From Hominisplanchenecus murintestinalis (lineage in GTDB: Bacteria; Bacillota; Clostridia; Lachnospirales; Lachnospiraceae): DNA of 64,000 nt. The notes beneath the pieces were generated by a model. The model was given only the letters and a program-made list of their open reading frames with translations. It ran no database searches and was not told the origin of the DNA. Shown piece after piece: positions 23,255 to 33,556 of this stretch. The stretch covers positions 18,455 through 82,454 of the forward strand of contig SRZB01000014.1 of assembly GCA_004793585.1 (NCBI GenBank), in the 5' to 3' direction. Numbering within the stretch: position 1 is the stretch's first letter; every line of letters begins with the position of its first letter. Made by a program: the position numbers and the translations under genes.

Positions 23255-26200
23255 TTACTTACTGCCTTTTGTCCGGCGTCTCCTGCTCATTGCAGTCAAT
23301 ACTGCTCCCAGGGAAGCAAATGCAGCTGTCATCCATATCCACGGATTTCCAGACATGTCTGCTGTCTTTGGCGAATTCGCCGTAGTTCTCCAGCTCGAAG
23401 AATAATACTTCGGTCCAGTTGTTGTACTCGGTCCGGTTGGCTTTGTTGGCTTTGTTGTCTCTGACGGATCGGTCGGCTTTTTCTTTGGCGTTTTTTTCTT
23501 TGGAGTCTTTTTCTTTGGCTTTTCCGTCTCTGTCGGTTCCGTCTGTCCTATCACATTTTTATCCGGCTTGCCGTCCCCATCCGTATCAATATTCACATCC
23601 GGAACATTATCTCCGTCTGTATCAATGTTCAGATCCGGTTTGCCGTCTCCATCTGTATCAATATTGATATCCGGCTTGCCATCCCCATTTGTGTCGATAT
23701 TGATATCCGGTTTGCCGTCTCCGTTCTTATCAATATTGACATCTGGTTTGCCATCCCCATTTGTGTCAATATTGGTATCCGGTTTGCCATCTCCGTTTGT
23801 ATCAATATCTACATCCGGTTTTCCGTCCCCATCTGTATCAATGTTGATATCCGGTTTTCCGTCGCCATCTTTATCAATATTAATATCCGGCTTGCCGTCC
23901 CCGTCTGTGTCTACATCTACATCCGGTTTGCCGTCTCCGTCTTTATCAATATTGATATCCGGCTTGCCATCTCCGTCCACATCTACATTTACCGGAGGTG
24001 TCGTAGAACCTTTCTTTCCTAAAACCACAACGACCTTCTGGTCAGCTCCTAAATTTTTAAATTCGATGCGTCCTGCTGCTTTCGCCGCTGTATCCAGCTT
24101 GCCATTGACAAATACATACTTTACTTCGTCTGTTCCGCTGTTCTTCACAGTCCAGCTTACACTCGTATCGTTTCCTTTCCGGACGGAATGGGTCGGGTCT
24201 ATCGTTCCTTCACCACCGCTCAGAGATGTTGTAATAATATAATATATTACTATATTCTTATCCGGTTTCCCGTCTCCATCTTCGTCGATATTTACATCCG
24301 GTTTTCCGTCCCCATCCTCATCAATATTGATATCAGGAAGTCCGTCTCCGTTTGTATCTACATTTACGTCCGGCTTTGGCGGGTTCTCCGGGTCAATGTC
24401 TTTATCCGCCTCTCCGTCTCCATCCTTATCTACGATGTTCACATCCGGTTTTCCGTCTCCATCCTTATCCACGTTGATGTCCGGTTTTCCGTCCCCATCT
24501 GTATCTACATTTACGTCAGGCTTCGGAGGATTCTCCGGGTCGATGTCATCTGGTTCCCCGTCCCCATCTTTATCTACGATATTAATATCCGGTTTCCCAT
24601 CCCCATCTTTATCTACATTCAAATCCGGGTCTCCGTCCCCATCCGTATCTACATTTACATTGGGTTTCGGCGGTTCTGGGTCTTCTGGATCAATTGGATC
24701 TGGTTTGCCGTCCCCATCTTTATCTACGATGTTGACATCCGGTTTGCCATCCCCATCTTTGTCTACATTCAAATCTGGGTCGCCGTCTCCGTCTGTATCT
24801 ACATTCACTTCCGGTTTTCCATCTCCATCTTTATCAATGTTGATATCCGGTTTCCCGTCTCCGTCTGTATCTACATTCGTTGGCGGTGCAGAATCTTTCT
24901 TTCCGAGGACTACAACGACCTTTTGATCTGCATTAATGCCTTCTATGGTAACGCTTCCCTCTCCCTGAGCTGCTGTATTTGGCTGTCCGTTAACAAATAC
25001 ATACTTCACTTCCTCTGTTTCCGGATCTGCTACGCTCCAGGTTACAGTAGTATCACTGCCTTCCGTCACAGAATGGTTTCCTGTTATAGTCCCATTACCT
25101 CCGCTGATAGCTGTAGTAACATTAAAGCTTGGCTGGCGGAACGTTCCCTCTGTTCCCTGTGTGTCTCCTGGGAGAGACTTTTTGAGATAAATCTTTACGG
25201 TTTTGTTTTCCGTAATATCATTCATCTGAAGGCTTCCGCTTCCTGTTGCCTGTGTAACGTTATCATTTACCGTAATCTTCTCTACTTCATAGCCTTCAGG
25301 AATGCCGCTCCACTTGATTGTAACGGAACCATCCTTCTCTACCATACTCTGGCCTTCAACTGTGCCGGAACCACCCACGATTTCAGCTGTTACTTTATAC
25401 AGTTTTGACGTATCCGGAATTGGTTTCAGTGTACCATCATCATTCTTCTCCGCAAAGTAGACCTCAATCTTATGATCCTTTTCGATACGAAGAATATCGT
25501 CAATTTCTTTCCTTGTGACTTGTTCTTCTCCTTCTTTAGTAATCTTCTTATCTGTGTCCTGTGCCTTCGGCACGTTCACTTTCGGAGCATTTGTTTTCGG
25601 TTCCACTTTTGCAGGAGCTTCTGTAGATTTTCCACTCTCTGTTGTCTTTTCAGACGCTTCTGTCGTCTTCTCAGATGCTTCTGTAGACTTTCCGCTCTCT
25701 GTCGTCTTCTCGGATGCTTCTGTAGACTTTCCGCTCTCTGTCGTCTTCTCGGATACTTCTGTAGACTTTCCGCTCTCTGTCGTCTTCTCGGATGCTTCCG
25801 TAGACTTTCCGCTCTCCGTTTCCTTTTTGGATGTCTCTGTAGATTTTCCGGTTTCTGTAGTCTTTTCAGATGCTTCCGTAGTCTTCTCTGCTTCCGGCGT
25901 TTTTACGCTTTCTGTAGCAGCTGCTGTTTCTGGTGTTTTCTTTGTCTCTGCTGCCGTCTTAAGCGCCGCTTCTGACATAACAACCTTTTTCGCCTGAGTG
26001 CCTGATGTATTCTTTAATACACCAGCTGCTTTTGCCGGAGCCGCCTTAGTAGTTGTCGAACCGCCGCTTCCTGCCGCCTGGTACTCATAAACTGTCTCAC
26101 CATCTACGACTATCTTCGCAACTGCCGAACCCTCAGCCGCTTCTGCAACAAGATCTTTATAATTCTGGTATTTATAAACTGTCCTCGAACCTGGAACTGT

Positions 26201-29200
26201 ACCGTTTCCATATTTGATAACCTCTACACGGAACAGCACCGGTTTCAAATATACCTTTACATCTGTATCATCTGCCAGTTGGCCAAGCGTAACCTCTGTC
26301 TTATCTTTTAAGTCCTCTCTGACTTCGCCGTTAACCACTACTTTTTCTACTTCATAGTAGGTGTAGTCGTCTTCATCTGCATGTGACACATCCGGATTCC
26401 GAAGATCCCAGGATACCGTTCCAGCCTCTTCATCCTTGCTGATAACCGCGCCTCCGGTAATCTCGCCGGATCCACCGATAATCTGCGTCGTCAGCTTCAC
26501 ATACTCTTCCTCAGAAAAACTTGGAGGAATCACTTCATTCTCGTCATTGACCTCTGCAAAGTAAACATCCACCACATGATTCGCCTGAATGTTCGTTAAA
26601 GGTCTCTTCTTGTAAGTTCCTGTGACTTTCTGCCTGTCTGGTATCGTGACTTCTTCTCCGTCTACAACGACTTTGTAAACGCGGTACTTCGTACCTGTCG
26701 CATCCCATGACACCGCTGCTGCCGCGCCTTTGTCAACTACCTGGCTGGGGCTGAGTGTTACGCTGCTGTCTCCGCCATAGCGGTTCACTGTTACGGTATA
26801 CTGTCCTTCCGTACTGCCGCCTCCAATTGTCGGCAATGCCTCAACCGTAACAACCACATCATGGTTTGCCTTGATTCCTGTGAATGAAATCGGTCCTTCC
26901 ATGCTGCTATATGGAAGTCCGTCTACCTCAACTTTAACTACTTGGTAATTGGAATCCTTAACGTTCCAGCTGACTTCCAGATTATCTCCCGATTTTACAC
27001 TTGTCGTCGGCGTGATTTCATATTTGCTGCTATCGCTGCATCCTATGACTGCGGTACTGATTCTGTAAAATTTCTCAGTCGTATCTCCTCCGGGATTCGG
27101 ATTTGGATCATCCGGATCAGTTGGCGGATTCGGATTCGGGTTTTCTGCATTATTCTCAAATTCTACATAAATTTTATGGTTCTCATGGATTCCTTCCGGG
27201 AACGTATAACTCTCTTCCGAAATCAAATCATCCTTCACCACTCCATCTACCAGAACCTTAGATACATACCATCCATCTGCTGCTTTCCAGCTAACGGTAG
27301 GCGTAGAACCTTCTTTCTGTCCCGCAGCTCCCGTTACAGTACCTTCTCCCTTTGAAGTTGCTGCAATGTCAAAATATCTGTCATAGTAAAGTTTCAAAGA
27401 CAATGCCGGGCTTCCGGTAACTGCTCCGGTAAGTACATTATTTTCGTTCTCTTCGTTATACCAGTATTTCGTCCCTCCTACTGTAAGCTCTGCCGTCTTA
27501 TCACCCGCCTGAACAGACACTACTTCTTCCGTAGCTGCCGTATAGGTTTTGGTCACTCCGGTCTCGCTTACCTTCGTATAAATATACTTGCCGTTCGCAT
27601 CTTTCTTTCCGGAATTAATATAGGAATCCACCGTATACTTCACATCTGTCTTCGGCGTCCACATAGCGACAAATGTATGGTTCACTTTATTCGCCGCTTC
27701 GATATTTTCGCCTCCGGCATATGCCGTATACTTATCCTTTGCATCCCCCACAAATGACAGGATGCCATTTTCATTAGTTGCTACGTCTTCTCCTGCTGCA
27801 TCCAGAACGCTCTTCATATACCAGCCGTCAAACGTGTAACCTGCTCTCTGCGGTACCAGGAATGTATTGTACTTCGCCGCTGTCGCTGTCTGGTATGCCT
27901 GATCAGAAATCCTGCTTCCTCCGTTGCTGTTAAAGCTTACTACAAACTTGCTTGTATCTTCTTTCCATACCGCATAAACCGTTTTATCATGCGCCGGCAT
28001 CACCGGCATAGCTGCTGCCGTACCTGAAATTCCGCTTGCGAATTTAAAGATAGCCGCATTATCATTCGTACTGGTTTCTGACCATCCCTGGAAAATATAT
28101 CCGGCTTTCGTCGGAACGCCGCGCCCCTGAATCGGAATTGCCAGCGTACTAAATGACGTTCCATATGCAATGTCTGTAATAGATCTCACATTTCCTAAAG
28201 ATCCGCCATTCGCGTCAAGTTTTAATGTATAATTTCCAACTGTCCACTGCGCAATCAGATAATACGTGTCTCTTGTGGTAATACCTGCCTCATTTGTTTC
28301 TTTTACCGCCGTTGCTGTTTCAACCGGAAGCAAGTTTGCAGCGTTGTTGATATATGCGCTATTACTTACGCTGTCAGAATTATCCGTATTCAACAGCTTC
28401 CATCCTGCAAAAGCATACCCTTCCCGCGTAGGCAGGATATTATGATCATCAATTTTTGTCTGAATGCTGGCGCCGGAAGTAACCTCGTAAGTATCGGTAA
28501 GAACTTCTGTGCCTGCAGAAGTAGTAATCACACCGCCGTTGGATACATACACGATTTTCGCCTTATCTTTGGAATAGCTCGGACGGATAATAATCGTATG
28601 GTCCTCTCCGCCTTCCGGCTGCGCCCCCGGTGTGATAGGATCCGGATCTTCACCCGGGTTTTTGCCTGGTATAACCCATCCGCTGAACTCTTCCTCATCA
28701 TCCTCTGACGGCGGCACGTCCTCATCTTCCGGCAGCACAATGATTGGGTTATCACCTATTACATAATAATCATCAATCGGATTTCCGTCCGCATCCTCAA
28801 CAACTACATGAATTGGCTGGAAAATAGCTTTATTGCCTATATTTCCACACTCGTCTTTTACCCATACAATCACAGGCAGGTTGCTGTCGATTTCATAATC
28901 AAATGCATAGCTGTGATCTATACTTTCAAGCTCTTCCCAGTCATCTTCGCCGGGAGTTGCGCTATTGTCATTTGTAATCCAGTAAGCAGCTACGCCAGAA
29001 CCGCGTCCATCCTCCATGAATGTGATTCCGTCCTCATCAATACCCATTCCGGTATCTGTCAGAGTAATCGTAGCGATATTCTTCCCTGTGTTCTCCCCTT
29101 TGATAAACGGCGCTTCATTATCCAGAAATGCCACAAGGTAAGTCTGGGAAGATTTTGACTCATTCCCTTCCTGATCCCGCACTGAAAGCTCAAAAGTCCA

Positions 29201-30910
29201 TCGGCCCGAGGCGCTGCTTCCATTAAATATATAATCATTCAGTTTATCCACGCTGTCTACCCAGCCGCTCTGGTATACCACCGTATTCTTTGGGTCATAT
29301 ACTTTATAGCTCCACTGGCTAATCTTGCCGTCATCACCCGCCAGGGTACCGGGTTTTGACTTATCGACAATATTCACCGGTATCGACTGGTTACTGTTTT
29401 TCAAATGCTGCAGATGAATTGTCATAATCTGCTCGCCAGTGCTGGAATCCTTCATATAAAAGTTTGCCAGTGGAATATCACTGATAATCGGAGCCTGATT
29501 AAATTTCACATTTTCTATATAGTTATTATAAATGTACTGTGCCATCAGCCCCGCATAATCATCGCCGTTTGCAATAAAGCCATTTGAAGAACCTATACCC
29601 TGATGGATAATGTTTCCGTCCTCATCCTTCTTCGTATCTGTCAGTATCTTACCATCGTCTACATTTGAGACATAAAAAATCTCATTTTCATTCAACCGCT
29701 TAATACCGTCGGGATAAGACGGATCCGTCTCTAAGGGAATATTAGGATCATTGCTCTCTCCCGCCAGGTTCACGAAATATTTATAATCTGCCCCCTGATA
29801 GTACTGCACATTCTTCAATGCGTCAAAGGCTGTCGTCTCATAACTCATTTCCAAATCCGTGTACTGGAAAAGAGAAAGGGAAGCACACCCATGTGCCGAA
29901 TAACCGACAAAAGGTCCGAATCCATTCAAGGTATTATCTTCCATTACCTGGGGAATCTTATATTTATCATAAATATTTGTAATCGCCCCAAGATTTCCCG
30001 ATGCATCGTATGCCTGGGACTGTACGGTGATCTCGTCTCTCTTCAGCTCCACAGAGATGCGGGCCTTTCTCTGGTTTCCAAGACTTGTGCCCTTTGATGC
30101 TACTACGCTGCCAAGGTAGCTTGTTGTAACTGTATTTGCCGCCGGAGTAACGCCGTTCACTTTATAAATTCCTAATGTCGCCGCACCGCTGCTGGTATTG
30201 ATTCCGCTGTAATAAAGCAGGTATCCGTAAAGTTTACCGTCCACGATCCCGGCATTCATCAGGAAACCGCCGCCATGCAGCGTATGCGTATCCAAAACCG
30301 ACGCATCCAGGTTGAAACTGAAGTTCCTGGTAGAATCACTGGGCGCCGGATAAATCATAAAATCCGCCCATGCCGGCGTCGCATAACCCACGAACGCCAT
30401 ATTTGCCGTCCCGTCCTTCTGATATGAAAGGATATGATGGTTATAATTATAAACAGTATTAGGACGTGTTCCGTTCTGGAAATAATTTTCAATCTGTACC
30501 TGCGTTCCATTCTGCGATCTATCACTCGCCAGACGAAGCGGCTGTTTCAGTTTCTGTTCATCCGACAGATTCAGCGCATCGTATGTTCCCTGGCTGTAAT
30601 AGTGATCGTACACATACCATCCATTCAAGTCCGTTGTATCAATCGATACCTTCGTATCTGTGATACGGAACGAACCCGGCTCCAATCCCTGTTCCAACAG
30701 CTTCTGCGTCAATTCTTCTTTAAATTCCAAAAAGGTTCCCGGATAATCGCTCGGCACATTGACAGCGATATCAATCGCTGGCGTCGGATTATTTCCGGCG
30801 TTGACTGCTGCTGATACTCCTATGGGAGCAAATCCTCCAACACATCCCAGAACCATGATAAAGCAGAGGAACAATGCTAATAACCGCTTTCTCATCTCCC
30901 TACCTTTCAT
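23255..30910 (-). CDS. Sortase-anchored repeat protein (InlB-like and Asp-Gly calcium-loop repeats)
   Basis: 2,551 residues from ATG 30910; the in-frame ATG at 30895 (MRKRLL) has AAAGG seven bases upstream and may be the true start. The signal peptide has hydrophobic LLALFLCFIMVLGCVGGF with likely cleavage after VSA. Near residues 780-1070 are Listeria-Bacteroides-type repeats (NGG...AGYxFxGW). From ~1180 come about eight divergent InlB-B-type repeats (VSW, VxVDG, IxANHxVxVYF). A Ser/Thr/Glu low-complexity block (~1610-1780) interrupts one of them. There are 14 (~2010-2217) and 12 (~2306-2453) copies of a DTDGDGKPDxNI unit, resembling calcium-binding thrombospondin-3 loops. The end is a KKKTPKKKTP spacer, SPKTAD, a hydrophobic segment and RRRR. 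It should be wall-anchored by a sortase; adhesion is inferred. Confidence 0.92.
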   Translation of the reverse strand: MKGREMRKRLLALFLCFIMVLGCVGGFAPIGVSAAVNAGNNPTPAIDIAVNVPSDYPGTFLEFKEELTQKLLEQGLEPGSFRITDTKVSIDTTDLNGWYVYDHYYSQGTYDALNLSDEQKLKQPLRLASDRSQNGTQVQIENYFQNGTRPNTVYNYNHHILSYQKDGTANMAFVGYATPAWADFMIYPAPSDSTRNFSFNLDASVLDTHTLHGGGFLMNAGIVDGKLYGYLLYYSGINTSSGAATLGIYKVNGVTPAANTVTTSYLGSVVASKGTSLGNQRKARISVELKRDEITVQSQAYDASGNLGAITNIYDKYKIPQVMEDNTLNGFGPFVGYSAHGCASLSLFQYTDLEMSYETTAFDALKNVQYYQGADYKYFVNLAGESNDPNIPLETDPSYPDGIKRLNENEIFYVSNVDDGKILTDTKKDEDGNIIHQGIGSSNGFIANGDDYAGLMAQYIYNNYIENVKFNQAPIISDIPLANFYMKDSSTGEQIMTIHLQHLKNSNQSIPVNIVDKSKPGTLAGDDGKISQWSYKVYDPKNTVVYQSGWVDSVDKLNDYIFNGSSASGRWTFELSVRDQEGNESKSSQTYLVAFLDNEAPFIKGENTGKNIATITLTDTGMGIDEDGITFMEDGRGSGVAAYWITNDNSATPGEDDWEELESIDHSYAFDYEIDSNLPVIVWVKDECGNIGNKAIFQPIHVVVEDADGNPIDDYYVIGDNPIIVLPEDEDVPPSEDDEEEFSGWVIPGKNPGEDPDPITPGAQPEGGEDHTIIIRPSYSKDKAKIVYVSNGGVITTSAGTEVLTDTYEVTSGASIQTKIDDHNILPTREGYAFAGWKLLNTDNSDSVSNSAYINNAANLLPVETATAVKETNEAGITTRDTYYLIAQWTVGNYTLKLDANGGSLGNVRSITDIAYGTSFSTLAIPIQGRGVPTKAGYIFQGWSETSTNDNAAIFKFASGISGTAAAMPVMPAHDKTVYAVWKEDTSKFVVSFNSNGGSRISDQAYQTATAAKYNTFLVPQRAGYTFDGWYMKSVLDAAGEDVATNENGILSFVGDAKDKYTAYAGGENIEAANKVNHTFVAMWTPKTDVKYTVDSYINSGKKDANGKYIYTKVSETGVTKTYTAATEEVVSVQAGDKTAELTVGGTKYWYNEENENNVLTGAVTGSPALSLKLYYDRYFDIAATSKGEGTVTGAAGQKEGSTPTVSWKAADGWYVSKVLVDGVVKDDLISEESYTFPEGIHENHKIYVEFENNAENPNPNPPTDPDDPNPNPGGDTTEKFYRISTAVIGCSDSSKYEITPTTSVKSGDNLEVSWNVKDSNYQVVKVEVDGLPYSSMEGPISFTGIKANHDVVVTVEALPTIGGGSTEGQYTVTVNRYGGDSSVTLSPSQVVDKGAAAAVSWDATGTKYRVYKVVVDGEEVTIPDRQKVTGTYKKRPLTNIQANHVVDVYFAEVNDENEVIPPSFSEEEYVKLTTQIIGGSGEITGGAVISKDEEAGTVSWDLRNPDVSHADEDDYTYYEVEKVVVNGEVREDLKDKTEVTLGQLADDTDVKVYLKPVLFRVEVIKYGNGTVPGSRTVYKYQNYKDLVAEAAEGSAVAKIVVDGETVYEYQAAGSGGSTTTKAAPAKAAGVLKNTSGTQAKKVVMSEAALKTAAETKKTPETAAATESVKTPEAEKTTEASEKTTETGKSTETSKKETESGKSTEASEKTTESGKSTEVSEKTTESGKSTEASEKTTESGKSTEASEKTTEASEKTTESGKSTEAPAKVEPKTNAPKVNVPKAQDTDKKITKEGEEQVTRKEIDDILRIEKDHKIEVYFAEKNDDGTLKPIPDTSKLYKVTAEIVGGSGTVEGQSMVEKDGSVTIKWSGIPEGYEVEKITVNDNVTQATGSGSLQMNDITENKTVKIYLKKSLPGDTQGTEGTFRQPSFNVTTAISGGNGTITGNHSVTEGSDTTVTWSVADPETEEVKYVFVNGQPNTAAQGEGSVTIEGINADQKVVVVLGKKDSAPPTNVDTDGDGKPDINIDKDGDGKPEVNVDTDGDGDPDLNVDKDGDGKPDVNIVDKDGDGKPDPIDPEDPEPPKPNVNVDTDGDGDPDLNVDKDGDGKPDINIVDKDGDGEPDDIDPENPPKPDVNVDTDGDGKPDINVDKDGDGKPDVNIVDKDGDGEADKDIDPENPPKPDVNVDTNGDGLPDINIDEDGDGKPDVNIDEDGDGKPDKNIVIYYIITTSLSGGEGTIDPTHSVRKGNDTSVSWTVKNSGTDEVKYVFVNGKLDTAAKAAGRIEFKNLGADQKVVVVLGKKGSTTPPVNVDVDGDGKPDINIDKDGDGKPDVDVDTDGDGKPDINIDKDGDGKPDINIDTDGDGKPDVDIDTNGDGKPDTNIDTNGDGKPDVNIDKNGDGKPDINIDTNGDGKPDINIDTDGDGKPDLNIDTDGDNVPDVNIDTDGDGKPDKNVIGQTEPTETEKPKKKTPKKKTPKKKPTDPSETTKPTKPTGPSTTTGPKYYSSSWRTTANSPKTADMSGNPWIWMTAAFASLGAVLTAMSRRRRTKGSK
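23551..24880 (-). repeat. Two blocks of 36-base coding repeats (26 copies of a DxDGDGKPD unit)
   Basis: Block one (about 24260-24880) has 14 copies and block two (about 23551-23990) has 12 copies of a 12-residue unit with consensus DTDGDGKPDINI. An InlB-like repeat domain lies between the blocks. Each unit places Asp/Asn at alternating positions followed by Gly, as in calcium-binding loops. All units are multiples of three bases. Block one is broken by DPENPPKPD-type linkers. Confidence 0.9.
25620..25880 (-). repeat. Ser/Thr/Glu-rich 39-base coding repeat (SGKSTEASEKTTE)
   Basis: A 13-residue unit, SGKSTEASEKTTE, recurs several times with small variants (EVS, ETS, and one short EASEKTTE copy). 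It is embedded in the 2,551-residue protein within a longer Ala/Lys/Thr/Glu-rich tract. Such tracts are usually extended, flexible and often glycosylated in wall proteins; glycosylation here is only a possibility. Confidence 0.82.
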
Positions 30911-30911
30911 C

Positions 30912-30917
30912 TTACAT
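30912..30917 (-). promoter_or_regulatory. Start-stop element (ATG TAA) just before the 2,551-residue protein
   Basis: On the minus strand GAAAGGAGAG is followed at ideal distance by ATG (30917-30915) and immediately by TAA (30914-30912), then one base and the ATG at 30910. The strongest ribosome site in the leader therefore serves a one-codon reading frame. Ribosomes would have to reinitiate at 30910 or 30895. Whether it is used is not known. Confidence 0.5.
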
Positions 30918-31099
30918 TTTCTCTCCTTTCGTTTTGCTTTATTGTTAAAAAATGCAGAAACAGAGATACCTAATCATTCAGGCTATCCCTGTAATCTATG
31001 TCAATGCAATCCTTATAGAAGTCCGTGAGGATTACATTTGGCATCTGACACCTTGGTATTATGATATGTAAGATATACTGTACGGTGTATTCTACATTA

Positions 31100-31127
31100 A
31101 TTATAGCACTCTGTTCTTTCGTTTCAA
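31100..31127 (-). promoter_or_regulatory. Sigma-A promoter of the 2,551-residue surface protein
   Basis: On the minus strand TTGAAA (31127-31122) and TATAAT (31105-31100) are separated by 16 bases. The predicted start near 31093 leaves a leader of about 180 bases. Within 30911-31099 I see only the start-stop element and no recognisable riboswitch. Confidence 0.72.
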
Positions 31128-31177
31128 GATATTACGCAAAAATTAATAAATTCTTAATAAAGCGCATGTATATACAT

Positions 31178-31212
31178 AGCAAAACAGCCGGCCATAATGC
31201 CTGCCGGCTGTT
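31178..31212 (-). terminator. Terminator after the aconitase-family hydratase
   Basis: Perfect ten-base arms AACAGCCGGC (31183-31192) and GCCGGCTGTT (31203-31212) enclose a ten-base loop. On the minus strand the stem is followed by TTTTGCT, a modest T-run. It lies 16 bases after the hydratase stop codon. Confidence 0.8.
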
Positions 31213-31227
31213 GTAATATTATTTTTA

Positions 31228-33519
31228 TTAAATTCTATTGTAATTAATAAGACAGCCCTTTAAGATTATTTCTCTCTCATCGTCCGTCAGCTCGCCCATC
31301 CTTAACGTGAACTCTTTTAAGCTATCGCCTACTGTATAGGCTTTTATCGCTGTCTGCTTCTCCTGAACCGCCTTTCTGATATCCGGAACAAAGATATAAT
31401 CTCCGTTCGAGAACGGCAAATCGCCCTTCTCAATCAGGAACGGAAGCATACCCCAGTTAATCAGATTCGAGCGGTAACGCTTCGTTGCATATTCATTTGC
31501 AATATTTGCCCATCCGCCAAGAACCTTCTGGCAGGAAGCTGCCTGTTCACGGGCAGAACCGTCGCCCGGTTTCACTGCAAAAATAGTGCTTCCGATTCCG
31601 GTGTTCTCACTGCCCATTTCCGGGAACGCCTCTTTTATCTTGTCCCACATTGGTTTCAGTTCCGGAAACGCCTCACATGGGCATTTTCCTTCTTCCCTTG
31701 CCTTCTCTGCTTTCTGAACCTCTTTGGCTCTCCCCACATATGCCGGGTCTTTCCTTGACAGCGCAAACTCTGCCAGTCCCAACGGGTTCGAGCGGTATGA
31801 GGACGTTTCGCCGGAAGGAATCAACTCGTCAGTGGTTGTCACCGGGTCATGGATTTCAGATACTACTTTCAGCACCAAATTGTCCGTCAATGCGCACATC
31901 GCCGGCCAGTCCTTAATGTTCGGGCCAAACTTAATATCCACTGAAGAATCCGCCGCTCCGTGGCTGTCAAATACACGGTTTTCATAAATTGTCTTATCAA
32001 AGAAATATTTCGGATTGCTGAAATTCGCATCAATCTCTGTCGCTGCCGTCAGATACCCTTTATTTGCCGCAGTTGCTGCGATAGAACGCGCATCCATCAA
32101 CGCTACCGAAGAAATCTGTCCATTCTGCAGCTTACTTCCCTCACGGTTCGGGAAGTTTCTGGTAGAGTGGCGGATACTAAATGCATTGTTTGCAGGCGTA
32201 TCTCCGGCGCCAAAGCATGGCCCGCAGAATGCCGTCTTCACGATAGCTCCCGTCTGCATCAAATCCGCCAGTCTTCCGTTTTTCGCCAGTTCTACGTAAA
32301 TCGGCGTACTTGCCGGGTAAACGCTCAACGTAAATTCATCCGCTCCGATACTTGTCCCTTTCAGAATATCGGCTGCCGCACAGATATTTTCAAATCCTCC
32401 GCCCGCGCATCCTGCGATTATCCCCTGGTCTACGTAAAGCTTTCCATCCCGCACCTTATCTTTTAAGGTAAAATCTACGGCTCCGTCCAGGCTCACCAAC
32501 GCCTTCTTCTCTACATCATCCAGAATATCCATCAGATTCGCTTTCAGCTCTTCGATCGTATATGTATTGCTCGGATGGAATGGCATAGCAATCATAGGAC
32601 GGATCTGGCTCAAGTCCACATAAATCATGCCATCATAATATGCCACAGCTCCCGGCTCCAACGCCGCGTAGTCATCTTCCCTGCCGTGAATATCATAAAA
32701 TTCTTTAATTTTTTCGTCATTCGTTTTCCAAATGGAGGACAGACAGGTCGTCTCCGTAGTCATAACATCCACGCCGATACGGAAGTCCGCGCTTAATTTC
32801 TCTACGCCCGGGCCTACAAACTCCATTACCTTATTATTTACATAACCATTTGCAAACACCGCGCCGATAATCGCCAGCGCTACGTCCTGAGGCCCCACAC
32901 CCGGAATCGGCTCCCCGTCCAGATAAACCCCGACTACGCCCGGCATGTTGATATCATAGGTCTGGTTAAGAAGCTGCTTCACCAGCTCCGGGCCGCCCTC
33001 GCCCATCGCCATAGTTCCCAGAGCCCCGTAACGGGTATGGGAATCCGAGCCTAAAATCATCCGTCCGCCGCCTGCCAGCATCTCCCTGGCAAACTGGTGG
33101 ATAACTGCCTGATGAGGCGGTACATACACGCCGCCGTACTTCTTCGCGCAAGTCAGTCCAAACATGTGGTCATCCTCATTAATCGTTCCGCCTACTGCGC
33201 AAAGGCTGTTATGGCAGTTGGTCAGCACATAAGGCACCGGAAACTTTTCCAGGCCCGACGCGCGTGCCGTCTGGATGATTCCTACAAACGTAATATCATG
33301 GGAAGTCAGCTTATCAAACTTAATTTTCAGCTTGTCCATACTTCCCGAAGTATTATGCTCTTTTAAAATACCATAAGCGATTGTGTTCCTGGCAGCTTCT
33401 GCTTTCTCTGGAACACAATCGCCTAATCTACTCTTCAAAACAGCTGCTGCATCCTGATTATCTGCCACAATCTCTGCGCCATTTATCAGATATGCACCGC
33501 CATCATATAACTTTACCAT
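31228..33519 (-). CDS. Aconitase-superfamily hydratase (YbhJ-like)
   Basis: 763 residues from ATG 33519, with CAGGAGGAG nine bases upstream. Aconitase-type [4Fe-4S] ligands are visible: Cys in [10 protein letters not shown] (~residue 367) and the CGPC pair in [10 protein letters not shown] (~430); [18 protein letters not shown] (~157) matches the first aconitase signature. The C-terminal swivel domain is present ([14 protein letters not shown] is a variant of the usual substrate-site region). These enzymes interconvert hydroxy-acids by dehydration and rehydration; length and sequence suggest the uncharacterised YbhJ-like branch rather than citrate-cycle AcnA. It lies 89 bases after a TIM-barrel gene but has its own promoter at 33557-33585. 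The true substrate is unknown. Confidence 0.85.
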   Translation of the reverse strand: MVKLYDGGAYLINGAEIVADNQDAAAVLKSRLGDCVPEKAEAARNTIAYGILKEHNTSGSMDKLKIKFDKLTSHDITFVGIIQTARASGLEKFPVPYVLTNCHNSLCAVGGTINEDDHMFGLTCAKKYGGVYVPPHQAVIHQFAREMLAGGGRMILGSDSHTRYGALGTMAMGEGGPELVKQLLNQTYDINMPGVVGVYLDGEPIPGVGPQDVALAIIGAVFANGYVNNKVMEFVGPGVEKLSADFRIGVDVMTTETTCLSSIWKTNDEKIKEFYDIHGREDDYAALEPGAVAYYDGMIYVDLSQIRPMIAMPFHPSNTYTIEELKANLMDILDDVEKKALVSLDGAVDFTLKDKVRDGKLYVDQGIIAGCAGGGFENICAAADILKGTSIGADEFTLSVYPASTPIYVELAKNGRLADLMQTGAIVKTAFCGPCFGAGDTPANNAFSIRHSTRNFPNREGSKLQNGQISSVALMDARSIAATAANKGYLTAATEIDANFSNPKYFFDKTIYENRVFDSHGAADSSVDIKFGPNIKDWPAMCALTDNLVLKVVSEIHDPVTTTDELIPSGETSSYRSNPLGLAEFALSRKDPAYVGRAKEVQKAEKAREEGKCPCEAFPELKPMWDKIKEAFPEMGSENTGIGSTIFAVKPGDGSAREQAASCQKVLGGWANIANEYATKRYRSNLINWGMLPFLIEKGDLPFSNGDYIFVPDIRKAVQEKQTAIKAYTVGDSLKEFTLRMGELTDDEREIILKGCLINYNRI

Positions 33520-33556
33520 GAAATCTCCTCCTGTTCCTTATCCTGTTCTTGCATCC

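Noticed and set aside
23551..24880. Regular 36-base repeats that could be mistaken for a CRISPR array
   Set aside because: The units abut without unique spacers and encode an in-frame protein repeat; no cas genes are present.
23568..25975. Plus-strand frames rich in Ser/Pro or Ile/Arg repeats opposite the 2,551-residue protein
   Set aside because: They are exact reflections of the Asp-Gly and Ser/Thr/Glu coding repeats on the minus strand.
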